This document shows, piece after piece, positions 24,489 to 34,134 of a stretch of DNA of 64,000 bases; position 1 is the first letter of the stretch, and each line of letters opens with the position of its first letter. Location of the stretch: the NCBI GenBank assembly GCA_964546815.1, contig CAZJLR010000007.1:1-64000 (forward strand). The letters run 5' to 3'. Both the position numbers and the translations under genes were made by a program. The notes under the pieces were generated by a model. That model worked only from the letters and a program-made list of their open reading frames with translations. It was not told where the DNA came from and ran no database searches. This DNA comes from JAIEPM01 sp964546815. GTDB lineage: Bacteria > Cyanobacteriota > Vampirovibrionia > Obscuribacterales > Obscuribacteraceae.

Positions 24489-26141
24489 ATGAAAGGCGCC
24501 GAGATCCTAATACGAGCATTAGTAGCGGAAGGGGTTGATACCATCTTCGGTTATCCGGGTGGTGCAATCATGCCTGTTTATGATGCTCTGTATGATTCAA
24601 ATCTCAAGCATGTGTTGGTTCGGCATGAACAGGGCGCTGCACTTGCAGCCGACGGTTATGCCAGAGCTTCCGGAAAAGTCGGCGTATGCCTTGCTACTTC
24701 GGGTCCCGGCGCTACTAATCTCATCACCGGCATTGCAAATGCCTTCCTCGATTCTGTTCCCATGCTTGCAATCACAGGGCAAGTGCCGCAGGCGATGTTG
24801 GGTACTGATGCATTCCAGGAAGTAGACATATTTGGTATTTCGATGCCAATAGTTAAACATAGCTATCTGGTGCGTAACGCTGCAGACCTTGCGCAAATTG
24901 TGCATGAAGCCTACAACCTTGCTGCATCTGGTCGTCCGGGTCCAGTTTTAATCGACTTGCCGAAAGACGTCGCACTTGCAGAAGTTGAAAGCCCTGTTTT
25001 TGCTCATCCAGAATTCGTCAGTTTGCAGCATCCGGAAGCCAGACAATTGCATATTGCTCGCGACCTGATAGCTGCAAGCGAGCGACCCTTGATTTATGCG
25101 GGCGGTGGCATTCGCATAGCCCAGGCGTCGGCAGAGCTTCGTGCATTCGTTGAAGCCACCGGTATACCGATAGTCACCACCCTTCAAGGGCTTGGTTCTG
25201 TGCCTGGCGATCATCCGCTCAATTTGGGCATGCTCGGTATGCATGGCACCAAAGCAGCAAATTTTGCTGTCCAATCTTGCGACTTGCTCATCTGTGTCGG
25301 CGCTAGATTTGACGACAGAGTCACCGGCAAGCTAGCTGAGTTTGCGCCTCACGCCAGAGTAATCCACATGGACGCAGACCCCGCTGAAATAAGTAAATTG
25401 AGAAGCGCCGATTGTGGTGTTTTAGGCGACATATGCACAGCGCTCAATTTTATGCATGTCGAAAAATCAATCTCACCATGGGTAAACGAATGTCTTTCAA
25501 ATAAAGAGTCATACGCATTTAGCTATGATGCACCCACGTCTCATGTTTTTGCTCCAAAATTCATCAATCATTTGAGCAAACAAGCCGACGAAAATACATT
25601 CATCACATGTGATGTCGGTCAGCACCAGATGTGGGTTGCCCAGCATTATCAGTTCCGCCGCCCAGAAACGCATCTTAGTTCTGGTGGTTTGGGCACTATG
25701 GGATATGGTCTTCCTGCCGCCATCGGCGCGCAACTTGCAAATCCTGATGCCCGTGTCGTTGTTGTCAGCGGTGACGGTTCTATCATGATGAACATTCAAG
25801 AGCTGGCAACAATCAAACGTTATTCGTTGCCAATCAAAATTGTGCTGTTTGATAATCAAGCACTGGGGATGGTGCGTCAATGGCAAGAACTATTTTTCTC
25901 AGAACGCTATAGCGAAGTCGACCTTTCGGACAACCCCGATTTTGTCCAGGTAGCCCAAGCTTTTGGTATTCCGGCTTTTAGAGTCGATTGCAATAGCGAA
26001 ATTGCCGGGGCAGTCGAACGCATTCTCAAGGAGGATGGACCAGTTTTTGTTCACGTACCAATTGACCCCAAAGAAAACGTATGGCCACTAGTTCCCCCGG
26101 GTAAGTCCAATGCCCAGATGATGGAGACCAGCAAACTATGA
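24489..26141 (+). CDS. ilvB: acetolactate synthase large (catalytic) subunit
   Basis: About 550 residues, TPP-dependent. Domain order is N-terminal TPP-pyrimidine domain (GYPGGAIMPVYDAL with catalytic Glu in VRHEQGAALAADGYAR), central FAD-type domain and C-terminal TPP domain (GDGSIMMNIQELATI and the metal-binding DNQALGMVRQWQ). It makes acetolactate from two pyruvates or acetohydroxybutyrate from pyruvate plus 2-oxobutyrate. The stop codon overlaps the ilvN start (ATGA), so the two subunits are translationally coupled. Confidence 0.94.
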   Translation: MKGAEILIRALVAEGVDTIFGYPGGAIMPVYDALYDSNLKHVLVRHEQGAALAADGYARASGKVGVCLATSGPGATNLITGIANAFLDSVPMLAITGQVPQAMLGTDAFQEVDIFGISMPIVKHSYLVRNAADLAQIVHEAYNLAASGRPGPVLIDLPKDVALAEVESPVFAHPEFVSLQHPEARQLHIARDLIAASERPLIYAGGGIRIAQASAELRAFVEATGIPIVTTLQGLGSVPGDHPLNLGMLGMHGTKAANFAVQSCDLLICVGARFDDRVTGKLAEFAPHARVIHMDADPAEISKLRSADCGVLGDICTALNFMHVEKSISPWVNECLSNKESYAFSYDAPTSHVFAPKFINHLSKQADENTFITCDVGQHQMWVAQHYQFRRPETHLSSGGLGTMGYGLPAAIGAQLANPDARVVVVSGDGSIMMNIQELATIKRYSLPIKIVLFDNQALGMVRQWQELFFSERYSEVDLSDNPDFVQVAQAFGIPAFRVDCNSEIAGAVERILKEDGPVFVHVPIDPKENVWPLVPPGKSNAQMMETSKL

Positions 26142-26431
26142 AAGTTACACTTGAGATACGGATGGCAAATGCCGAAGGAGCGCTTGAGCGCATTCTCGGA
26201 CGTTTGCGCCAACGTTGTTTCAGTATTTGCAGCATGTCTGCCGACCGCTCTTCCGATCACTCGTTTATTGATGCTCAAATTACAGTTGAAAGCTCACGAC
26301 CAATCGATATTGCGGCAAAGCAAATTGCAAAATTATTCGACGTCATTCAAGTGAAAGTGCATTACACGGAGGCAGAACTGCATCATGGATACTGGCAACA
26401 AAAACCTGCAGAAGTGCGTGCAACTGTATGA
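26138..26431 (+). CDS. ilvN: acetolactate synthase small (regulatory) subunit, short form
   Basis: About 97 residues: one ACT domain (MKVTLEIRMANAEGALERIL start, typical of AHAS regulatory subunits) and almost nothing after it. Typical IlvH proteins have about 160 residues with a second regulatory domain; the short form resembles enteric IlvN/IlvM. Overlaps ilvB by ATGA and the next gene by 47 bases. It should activate the large subunit and may mediate feedback by a branched-chain amino acid; which one cannot be read. Confidence 0.85.
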   Translation: MKVTLEIRMANAEGALERILGRLRQRCFSICSMSADRSSDHSFIDAQITVESSRPIDIAAKQIAKLFDVIQVKVHYTEAELHHGYWQQKPAEVRATV

Positions 26432-27998
26432 CACCACGCTGCGTGATGGCAGTCAACGAAAAGGTCTGAGTTTTTCGCTTGCAGATAAGCTCAAAATTAC
26501 TGCATTGCTTGACGGCTTTGGCATACCGTACATCGAAGGTGGCTGGCCTGGTTCCAATCCGAAGGACATGGAATACTTCAAGCACCTGAAGGCTCACCCG
26601 CCGAAAACATCCAAAATTGTCGCTTTCGGCAGCACTCGCCGTGTTGGTATCAAAGCTGAAGATGATTTCAATTTGCGTGCCCTGCTTGAGGCAGGCACCA
26701 GCGTTGTGACTCTGGTTGGTAAATCATGGGTTTTGCATGTGACTGAAGTCTTGCAAACCAGTCTGGAAGAAAATCTAGAAATGATTGCCGACAGCGTTAG
26801 ATTTATGAAGAAGCACGGCAAAGAAGTTATTTTTGATGCTGAGCATTTTTTTGATGGCTTTGCAGCAAATCCAGATTACGCGCTTCAGGCTGTTAAAGCG
26901 GCGCGTGATGCCGGTGCCGATTGGGTTGTGCTTTGTGACACGAATGGCTCAGCGTTGCCTCAACAAGTTTATGAGGTAGTGACGAAAGTACGTGAAGTTG
27001 TGGGTGACTGCCTGGGCATTCATGCACATAATGACAGCGAGCTTGCGGTGGCAAATTCTATGTCTGCAGTAGACGCAGGGGCAAGACAGATTCAAGGCAC
27101 CATTAATGGGTATGGCGAACGATGCGGCAATGCCAATTTGATTTCGCTGCTGCCCAACTTGCAATTGAAGATGGGTTACAGCTGCGTACCAAAACAGAAT
27201 TTGGCGAAACTAACAGACTTGTCGCGAGCAGTTAGTGAAATAGCTAATTTGAATCCAGACCCGTGCGCCCCTTATGTTGGAAGCTCAGCATTTGCTCACA
27301 AAGCTGGTCTTCATGTGGCAGCAGTCGAAAAACTTGCATCGAGTTATGAGCATATCAATCCTGAATTGGTCGGCAACTCAAGACAAGTAATTGTGTCTGA
27401 GCTTTCGGGTCGCGGCAATATCAGAATGCTTGCGTCAGAACTCGGTGTATCGGTGCGAGGCAATGAGCAAGCTGTATTGCAACAAGTCAAAGCACTTGAG
27501 GGCAAGGGCTATCAATTTGAAAACGCCGAGGGCACTGTAGAGTTGATGATGCGTCGCTCGCGCCCGGAGTACATCGCACCATTTCAAAAAATCGATATGT
27601 TTGTTGTTGTATCAGACCGCAACCAGTCTGATATGACTGCAGAAGCGATGGTTAAAGTGAAAGTAGGCAATCAAACTTTCCATACTGCCGCAGTGGGTAG
27701 TGGCCCGGTAAACGCACTTGATGAAGCGTTGCGAAAAGCATTGTTGCCTTCATATCCGCAAGTTGAAAACGTGCGTTTGTCCGACTATAAGGTGAGAATT
27801 TTAGACCCTAATCTCGCGACAGATGCCACCACACGAGTTATTGTCGAAGCTGCATGTGATGAAGACCGCTGGTCAACAGTTGGCTGTTCTCAAAATATTA
27901 TTGAAGCAAGCTATCAGGCACTTGCTGATAGTTTGGAATTGTATTTGCTCAGGCATGCAGAGTTGCAAGCCGATGTCTCTGAGGAGGTTGTTGCATAA
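26385..27998 (+). CDS. cimA: (R)-citramalate synthase
   Basis: About 537 residues. It condenses pyruvate and acetyl-CoA to citramalate, the entry of the threonine-independent isoleucine route. The N-terminus (VQLYDTTLRDGSQRKGLSFS) and the block FGIPYIEGGWPGSNPKDMEY are characteristic of CimA rather than LeuA; metal-binding HAHNDSELAVAN lies near residue 215. A C-terminal LeuA-type regulatory domain is present (residues about 400-525). The chosen ATG, with GGAGG upstream, overlaps ilvN by 47 bases; a later GTG just before VQLYDTT is the alternative. It shares an operon with leuCDB, which can process citramalate. Confidence 0.92.
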   Translation: MDTGNKNLQKCVQLYDTTLRDGSQRKGLSFSLADKLKITALLDGFGIPYIEGGWPGSNPKDMEYFKHLKAHPPKTSKIVAFGSTRRVGIKAEDDFNLRALLEAGTSVVTLVGKSWVLHVTEVLQTSLEENLEMIADSVRFMKKHGKEVIFDAEHFFDGFAANPDYALQAVKAARDAGADWVVLCDTNGSALPQQVYEVVTKVREVVGDCLGIHAHNDSELAVANSMSAVDAGARQIQGTINGYGERCGNANLISLLPNLQLKMGYSCVPKQNLAKLTDLSRAVSEIANLNPDPCAPYVGSSAFAHKAGLHVAAVEKLASSYEHINPELVGNSRQVIVSELSGRGNIRMLASELGVSVRGNEQAVLQQVKALEGKGYQFENAEGTVELMMRRSRPEYIAPFQKIDMFVVVSDRNQSDMTAEAMVKVKVGNQTFHTAAVGSGPVNALDEALRKALLPSYPQVENVRLSDYKVRILDPNLATDATTRVIVEAACDEDRWSTVGCSQNIIEASYQALADSLELYLLRHAELQADVSEEVVA

Positions 27999-29456
27999 AT
28001 GGTTACGAAGTCCAGCGAAGAAGCTTTGCCAAAGAACGCTGCCAATGGCGGCACGTCTTCAAAGCCGGCAAACATTGTTGAAAAAATCTGGGATGCACAC
28101 GTCGTATCTCAGCGAGAAGGACATCCTGCTATTTTTGCAATTGATTTGATGCTGCTGCATGAAGTTACATCTGCTCAAGCATTCAAAACGCTTGAGGCAA
28201 AGAAGCTACCCGTTTTTGATGCCAGTCGCCTTGTTGCCACAATCGACCACAGCACGCCAACTCGCAAAAATCGTTGGGAAATTTATGATGAAGCAGCAAA
28301 AGCTCAAGTTGAAGCTTTGCGTCAAAATTGCAAAACTCATGGTATTCGATTTTTAGATTTTGACGCCGGTCAAGGCATCGTTCATGTGGTTGGTCCAGAG
28401 CTTGGTCTTACTCAGCCGGGAATGACAATCGTTTGCGGCGATTCTCATACTTCCACGCATGGCGCTTTTGGAGCACTCGCTTTCGGCATCGGTACATCTG
28501 AAGTAGGACACGTACTTGCAACCGGTTGCCTCTTGCAAGAGCGACCAAAATCAATGCGCGTTGAGTTTCGCGGTGCCTTCCGAAAAGGAGTCTTTGCCAA
28601 AGATGCCATTCTCAAGCTTATATCTGAGATTGGCGTTGGCGGTGCAAACGGCCATGTAATTGAATATGCTGGCGAAGCAATTTGCAAAATGAGTATGGAA
28701 GAGAGAATGACCGTCTGTAATATGAGCATCGAATGTGGTGCCCGTGGCGGACTCATCGCTCCTGATGAAGTCACCTATGCTTATCTAAAAGGTCGGCCAC
28801 ATGCTCCATCTGGTGCTGACTGGGAAAGAAGTGTCGCCGTATGGAAAACTTTTGCGAGCGACAGCGACTGCAAATTTGACAGAGAGATCGTAATAGATCT
28901 TGATGAACTTCACCCTATGGTCACCTGGGGGACGAATCCTGGTCAAGGTCTACAGATAAATCAAATGTTGCCTGATGTTTCGCAAATTCCTGCAGGTCAA
29001 GAACGAACATTCAGCAATGCATTTGAGTATACAAAATTGCAAGCAGGGGCTGCGATCGAAGGTACGCCAGTTGATTGGGCTTTCGTTGGCTCTTGCACCA
29101 ATGGACGAATTGAAGACTTGAGAATCGTTGCGAAAGTTCTTAGTGGGCGAAAAGTGCACGAGAGCGTTACGATGTACGTTGTGCCCGGTTCCGAAGCTGT
29201 GATGGAACAAGCTCGTCGCGAAAATCTCCCTGAGATAATCGAGGCTGCGGGCGCGCAATTCCGTATGCCCGGTTGTTCAATGTGTTTGGCTATGAATGAC
29301 GACAAAGTACCAGAAGGCAAGCGCTGCATTAGTTCTTCAAATCGAAATTTCATGGGACGCCAGGGACCAGGAAGCATCACTCACCTGGCGTCACCCGCGA
29401 CAGTAGCGGCAAGCGCAATCGAAGGAAGAATCACTTCGCCGGAGGCTTACTTGTAA
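27999..29456 (+). CDS. leuC: 3-isopropylmalate dehydratase large subunit
   Basis: About 485 residues, aconitase family. It isomerises 2- to 3-isopropylmalate with LeuD, and plausibly citramalate to 3-methylmalate. Fe-S and substrate motifs: CGDSHTSTHGAFGALAFGIG near residue 145, VGSCTNGRIEDLR near 365 and MPGCSMCLAMN near 425 with the cluster cysteines. The ATG directly abuts the cimA stop. The first 20 residues are a polar extension not typical of the family. Confidence 0.93.
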   Translation: MVTKSSEEALPKNAANGGTSSKPANIVEKIWDAHVVSQREGHPAIFAIDLMLLHEVTSAQAFKTLEAKKLPVFDASRLVATIDHSTPTRKNRWEIYDEAAKAQVEALRQNCKTHGIRFLDFDAGQGIVHVVGPELGLTQPGMTIVCGDSHTSTHGAFGALAFGIGTSEVGHVLATGCLLQERPKSMRVEFRGAFRKGVFAKDAILKLISEIGVGGANGHVIEYAGEAICKMSMEERMTVCNMSIECGARGGLIAPDEVTYAYLKGRPHAPSGADWERSVAVWKTFASDSDCKFDREIVIDLDELHPMVTWGTNPGQGLQINQMLPDVSQIPAGQERTFSNAFEYTKLQAGAAIEGTPVDWAFVGSCTNGRIEDLRIVAKVLSGRKVHESVTMYVVPGSEAVMEQARRENLPEIIEAAGAQFRMPGCSMCLAMNDDKVPEGKRCISSSNRNFMGRQGPGSITHLASPATVAASAIEGRITSPEAYL

Positions 29457-30061
29457 TGAAAAAGTTTACGCAATTAAAATCAAAAGCAATACCGCTGCCG
29501 GTGAAAGATGTCGACACAGACATGATAATTCCTGCCCAATTTTTGACCAGTATAAGCAGCGAAGGCTATGGTCAAAATCTCTTTCGCAGGCTAAGAGACA
29601 ATGATGCAAATTTTCCACTCAATCAAGAGAAATTCAAAGGTGCCAGTTTGTTGGTGGCAGATCACAACTTCGGTTGTGGTTCGTCTAGAGAGCATGCCGT
29701 ATGGGCGCTAACAGGATGGGGCATCTCGGTAGTCATTGCCAAATCATTTGCTGATATTTTCTACAACAATAGTGCAAAGACAGGCCTGCTGCTAATCGTT
29801 CTTCCCGAAAAAGTTGTAGACCGCCTCTTGAGCGAAGCTCAGTCGTCAGATCTGGAACTTACAATCAATCTTGAGGATCAATTTGTACAACATCCTTCAG
29901 GCGAGTCTTTCAAATTTGAGTATGACCCGTTCCGTAAACATTGTATTTTGAATGGACTTGACGATATTGATTACATTCTTTCTCACAAGCAGGAAATTAC
30001 TGCGTTTAGAGAAAAGCAGAAGGATTCAGGACTTGTTGCAGTTTCAACAGCAGCAAAATAA
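29456..30061 (+). CDS. leuD: 3-isopropylmalate dehydratase small subunit
   Basis: About 201 residues, the swivel domain partner of LeuC. Motifs DVDTDMIIPAQFL (residues 20-32) and NFGCGSSREHAVWAL (near 72) are diagnostic. Start overlaps the leuC stop (TAATG), indicating coupling and 1:1 synthesis. The length matches bacterial LeuD. Confidence 0.93.
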   Translation: MKKFTQLKSKAIPLPVKDVDTDMIIPAQFLTSISSEGYGQNLFRRLRDNDANFPLNQEKFKGASLLVADHNFGCGSSREHAVWALTGWGISVVIAKSFADIFYNNSAKTGLLLIVLPEKVVDRLLSEAQSSDLELTINLEDQFVQHPSGESFKFEYDPFRKHCILNGLDDIDYILSHKQEITAFREKQKDSGLVAVSTAAK

Positions 30062-30111
30062 AATTCGAAATAAGACTAATAAAGATCAACGAAACGGGGC
30101 AAGATATAGAT

Positions 30112-31227
30112 ATGAATAAACGAATTGCAGTTGTGCCGGGTGACGGAATCGGTGAAGAAGTAATGGCGCAGGCCCTGCGTGTTCTTTCACTGATCGGCGA
30201 GCAATTTGGACATCAATTTATTACTCAGCATGCTTATGCAGGCGGTGCTGCTTACGATCGTTATGGAAAACATTTGCCGGAAGAAACGCTGAAAATTTGC
30301 CGCGAAAATGACGCGATACTTTTTGGTTCTGTCGGTGGTCCTGTTTCTGATCAGCATCTGGATAAGTGGAAAAATTGCGAAGCCAATTCGATATTAACCC
30401 TGCGCAAAACATTCAAGTTTAATGCAAATTTCCGCCCCGTCAAAATATATCCTGATGTGCAAGAAATGTCTCCGCTGAAAAGCGAGATTATTGAAAGAGG
30501 CGTCGACATGGTAATCATCCGAGAGCTTCTTGGTGATTGCTATTTTGGTGAAAAGAAAACATTTGAAACTGAAGGACGCAGAGCCGCCAGTGACCTCATT
30601 ATTTACACTGAAGATCAAATTGCATCGGTCGCTCACGTTGCTTTCAAAACAGCCGCTGCGCGCAAGAAAAAATTGACTTCAGTGGACAAAGCCAATGTGC
30701 TCGACACATCAAAATTGTGGCGTGCCGTCGTTCGTGAAGTGGCAACGCAATATCCCGATGTTCAATTAGAGGAAATGCTCGTGGACAATTGCGCTATGCA
30801 ATTGGTTCGCGACCCATCTCAATTTGATGTACTGGTGACATCAAATATGTTTGGCGACATTCTTTCAGACGCTGCCGCAGTTCTGCCTGGCTCGCTCGGT
30901 CTTTTAGCCTCAGCCAGTCTCAATTCTGATGGATTTGGTTTGTATGAACCACCAGGCGGTTCTGCACCTGATATTGCAGGCACTGGACGCGCAAATCCTA
31001 TCGCCCAAATTTTGAGCGTGGCTCTTTTGCTGCGTTTCTCATTCGGATTAGAAAATGAAGCACGTGCAATTGAGCATTCGGTTGAACAGGCTTTAAAAGA
31101 CGGATATCGCACGCAAGATATCTATCGCGCAAATCAAAAAGGCAGCGGCACTCTCGTCGACTGCCAGAAAATGACAGACCACATTCTTGCTGGTATTAGT
31201 GCCAATAAGTCTGCTGCCCTGGTCTAG
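30112..31227 (+). CDS. leuB: 3-isopropylmalate dehydrogenase
   Basis: About 371 residues, NAD-dependent. It starts IAVVPGDGIGEEVMAQALRV and carries the conserved ELLGDCYFGE segment, the VDKANVLDTSKLWR catalytic block and VTSNMFGDILSDAAA metal-binding motif. It oxidises 3-isopropylmalate, and in the citramalate route 3-methylmalate. Last gene of the operon, 50 bases after leuD. No clear terminator hairpin follows within 60 bases. Confidence 0.94.
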   Translation: MNKRIAVVPGDGIGEEVMAQALRVLSLIGEQFGHQFITQHAYAGGAAYDRYGKHLPEETLKICRENDAILFGSVGGPVSDQHLDKWKNCEANSILTLRKTFKFNANFRPVKIYPDVQEMSPLKSEIIERGVDMVIIRELLGDCYFGEKKTFETEGRRAASDLIIYTEDQIASVAHVAFKTAAARKKKLTSVDKANVLDTSKLWRAVVREVATQYPDVQLEEMLVDNCAMQLVRDPSQFDVLVTSNMFGDILSDAAAVLPGSLGLLASASLNSDGFGLYEPPGGSAPDIAGTGRANPIAQILSVALLLRFSFGLENEARAIEHSVEQALKDGYRTQDIYRANQKGSGTLVDCQKMTDHILAGISANKSAALV

Positions 31228-31286
31228 ATCAACAGCTTTAGTGCAAATTATTTCAGCCACTTCAAACTATTACGAGGTTAGCCATC

Positions 31287-31670
31287 ATGTATAAACGAGC
31301 AATGAGCAAACGCGAGTGTCAACCGTGTAAACATAGAGCAAACGCAGAACAAAGAACTGTGAGACATCTTGCCCTGGTCAATGAGCAAGGCGATAGTTAT
31401 AGGCAAAATAAGCTCGGTCAAATCACAGATTTTATGCAAAGACAAAGCGACAAAACATATTCGTTTGAATATACCGAGTCGGGTGCTCTAGCAAGCATCA
31501 GCAGCTCTGACGGCTGGAGCTGGAGTTGCGGAAAAGATGCTTGGACTGTTCGCAATTATTTTGACACCTGGACTGTATCAAAGACTGACTGTGAAGCTGT
31601 AAACGTTACCCAAAACGGAATGGAAGCCGTTGGAAGAGACCCGTCACAGATGGGACTGCCTCTTCGCTAA
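31287..31670 (+). CDS. short YD-repeat-like protein
   Basis: About 127 residues, ATG with GAGG 9 bases upstream. It contains one or two YD-like units: NKLGQITDFMQRQSDKTYSF and then GALASISSSDGWSW, similar in pattern to the repeats of the large protein at 12921-14987. Cys- and Lys-rich N-terminus (KRECQPCKHR). No signal peptide. Possibly an orphan fragment of a larger YD-repeat gene or a lineage-specific small protein. Confidence 0.6.
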   Translation: MYKRAMSKRECQPCKHRANAEQRTVRHLALVNEQGDSYRQNKLGQITDFMQRQSDKTYSFEYTESGALASISSSDGWSWSCGKDAWTVRNYFDTWTVSKTDCEAVNVTQNGMEAVGRDPSQMGLPLR

Positions 31671-31823
31671 GCAATTGCTCGTTGCGGAAGAAATCTAATC
31701 TATTAATTTGCCGCCCTGGGTCTTTTTGTCACGCATTTTGCACGCTGTTGACGTTAAGGTAAGACTCAGGGTTGCTTTTGTAGGCAATTCGGGTCTTCTT
31801 CTTTCCCGTAGGTTAGTGTTTTC

Positions 31824-32732
31824 ATGGCTCAAGAATTGAGTGAAGTTTCTCCGCAGCCCCATGGGCCAAAGGAATTGAACGCTCCAGACTTCTTGGGTGA
31901 GCTGCTTGGAGCATCCAAAAATGCCCTGGCTGCTGAGCACGATGGCAAGAAAACAGACATTGACCTGGCAAGTCTTAATAATAGCGACTATGTTCGTCAG
32001 GTCAAAATTGATACGCACCTTTCGCCTGTTGCTGAATGGTCGACTTTTGGGGTGGCTGTTGCAACAAAAGGCGCTGCTAAGGCATTTGTGCTGAGCAAAA
32101 TAGGAAATGACATTGGTGTCGCCGGCAAGTTGGGCGTTCCCGCCGGAATTGCAGCAGGTGTCGTGGGTGCGGGGTTCTTCACTTATGAGCTTGCGAATTA
32201 TTGGGAAAACTCCAGCCGGGCGCAGCTATTTGAAAAGCGTTTGAGCGAAGACAAGGATGCTAGAGGCACTGCTGGTGGCGGCGTCTTAGACCTGAAAGCT
32301 CCAAATTATGATAATCAACTGCCAGGTTTTCGCGATCTTGTGAATTTGACTGTGTCTCCTTTAATTGGAGCATACAAGCATGTTTCAGGCAGTCAATTGC
32401 ATGACCGCGATCAACTTGCACTCAGTAAAACTCTTGCGCAAAAGAGTCTGACAAATGAGGAATTTATTTCTTGGGCTAAGAAGGAAACTTCAGTTCCTTT
32501 GTCTCACCACCTAAAACAAGACGGATTATTCGGAGGCGTTGGACTGGCTGCATCTGTGTATACAGCGACAAAGCTTGGTTTGGGGCGTCTGGGCACCCCT
32601 GCACTTGCTGTTGCTGGCTTAGGTGCGGCGCTTGCCCTGAGCCATATCAAAACAGCCGAAGAGGTTAATCAAGGGCTTTCTGAGCTATATGCCGCGAGGT
32701 TGCTCACACAAGACAAAGTTAATCGCCAGTGA
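31824..32732 (+). CDS. hypothetical protein with hydrophobic Gly/Ala-rich segments
   Basis: About 302 residues. The N-terminus is polar; two or three Gly/Ala-rich hydrophobic stretches are visible: near residues 82-118 (VAGKLGVPAGIAAGVVGAGF) and 233-275 (GVGLAASVYTATKLGLGRLG, then ALAVAGLGAALAL). A similar architecture (polar N-terminus, then 'VGGGV/AAGVVGAGFFTY'-type helices) recurs in the gene at 53076-54122. Membrane association is likely. Family not recognised, probably lineage-specific. Confidence 0.6.
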   Translation: MAQELSEVSPQPHGPKELNAPDFLGELLGASKNALAAEHDGKKTDIDLASLNNSDYVRQVKIDTHLSPVAEWSTFGVAVATKGAAKAFVLSKIGNDIGVAGKLGVPAGIAAGVVGAGFFTYELANYWENSSRAQLFEKRLSEDKDARGTAGGGVLDLKAPNYDNQLPGFRDLVNLTVSPLIGAYKHVSGSQLHDRDQLALSKTLAQKSLTNEEFISWAKKETSVPLSHHLKQDGLFGGVGLAASVYTATKLGLGRLGTPALAVAGLGAALALSHIKTAEEVNQGLSELYAARLLTQDKVNRQ

Positions 32733-32895
32733 GTCATATACTGATTTAGAAGGACTGTTTTATCAATCGGGCGACTGATGCGAGTATCAATTTTCGCAGA
32801 TATTATTGTGGCGGGAAGACGTCTGCTGCAATCTGCGTTGGAATTTAATCGCAAGCGTGTTACCTCGTAGTCTGCGCCACCGGTTGGTTTAAAAC

Positions 32896-33843
32896 ATGCG
32901 AACACTCTCCTTTACTAAATTTATCTGGACATCTTGTCTTGGTTTTTCAACGCTAATTGTTTTGCCACCATATGTGATGGCTGAGTCGCTTGCTCAGGAA
33001 TCTGCTGTAAATAAATTGCCTGCAATTACGGCTACGGTAAATAAAACTGTTCGAAATAAAAGCGCTAGCAAGCCGCAAGTTGAAGAATGGAACAAACCCC
33101 TGCGAGGCTGGCATCCGCTTGTTCACATCGTTCGACCAATTTGGAAAAATACTGCAGACATCGAGAATAGGTTAGATGCAATTGAAAGTCCGGTTGAAAA
33201 GCTTCAGCCGACAATTATTGATCTGAATGCTCAAATTAAGAATATGGATCAAAAGCTCGCTGCTCTTGTTGAAAGTATGTCGTCGTTGAATTCAAAATTG
33301 CCAGAGTTGAATAGCGGTATGCTTTCTGTTGGAAAGGAGCTGACGGGCACGCAACAAAACATGACTGAGCTGGGCAAGGACGTTAAAGCTGCCTCAGAGG
33401 TTCGAAAAGACCTGCGAGAAATAATCACATTAAGACAAGAAGTTGTTGAGTTGAAACAAAAAATCAGCAATTTAAAAACACCACTTCAAAATCTGCCTGC
33501 CCCAATTAATGCACTTGTAAGTCCGCTCGACGAAGTGCAAAGCAAGATTGTTGTTACTAACAATCGTCTTGAGAAGATTGAAAACAGATTTGCGACCATG
33601 CAAAACCATTTTGAGTCGATGCGCGCTCAGATGGAGTCACTTGATGTTGAATTGAAAAAGCTGCAATCGACAATAGTTACTTCCACGGCTCCCCTGCCTG
33701 ATGTAGGCAAAGATGTGAAAGACCTTGATGGAACCCTTGCTTCTACCGTAAGAGGTCTACAATTTCTAAGCTTTTCAGTTCTAGCCTCCACGGCTATCTT
33801 AGCCACTCTGCTACTCCAAATCGCTAAAAAGCTAAAAACCTAA
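32896..33843 (+). CDS. secreted coiled-coil protein with C-terminal membrane anchor
   Basis: About 315 residues. Residues 1-30 form a signal peptide or first membrane helix (FIWTSCLGFSTLIVLPPYVMA). Residues about 90-270 form a long heptad-rich coiled coil (ENRLDAIESPVEKLQPTIID, QKLAALVESMSSLNSKLPEL). A C-terminal helix (VLASTAILATLLLQIAKKLK) can span the membrane. The protein could bridge or space the envelope. No domain assignment. Confidence 0.65.
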   Translation: MRTLSFTKFIWTSCLGFSTLIVLPPYVMAESLAQESAVNKLPAITATVNKTVRNKSASKPQVEEWNKPLRGWHPLVHIVRPIWKNTADIENRLDAIESPVEKLQPTIIDLNAQIKNMDQKLAALVESMSSLNSKLPELNSGMLSVGKELTGTQQNMTELGKDVKAASEVRKDLREIITLRQEVVELKQKISNLKTPLQNLPAPINALVSPLDEVQSKIVVTNNRLEKIENRFATMQNHFESMRAQMESLDVELKKLQSTIVTSTAPLPDVGKDVKDLDGTLASTVRGLQFLSFSVLASTAILATLLLQIAKKLKT

Positions 33844-33886
33844 AGACCTAAAAACTCTCCGAGGATCAGATCCTGTCTGCTAAGAA

Positions 33887-33985
33887 GTAGGGGCGACGCC
33901 ATGCGTCGCCCGAAAGTTAAGTTGCGGTGCTCGCTTAGACAGTTTTGCTTTAAAAATGGCGGGCGACGCATGGCGTCGCCCCTAC
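33887..33985 (+). repeat. REPIN-like inverted REP doublet
   Basis: Two palindromic REP sequences face each other. 33887-33911 reads GTAGGGGCGACGCC-ATGCGTCGCCC, and 33961-33985 is its exact 25-base reverse complement. About 49 bases lie between them. Each arm is itself a hairpin (GGGCGACGC/GCGTCGCCC). A solo copy lies at 36541-36569. Such doublets are the unit mobilised by RAYT transposases; none is in the window. Confidence 0.88.
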
Positions 33986-34134
33986 AAATCTATCTACTGG
34001 GTCTCGCTCTAAATATGAGTTCGGCGACAGCATCTTCCAGCCTGCTCCGAGCCAAGTTTGCGGGCCCATCATTCCCAGCAAGTTGCCGACGCTCGCCGGA
34101 TCAAATAAAATAGGCGCTTTGCGAGCTGGTGATT

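Noticed and set aside
33901..34113. Open frame starting within the REPIN
   Set aside because: It starts inside a palindromic repeat and has no ribosome binding site.
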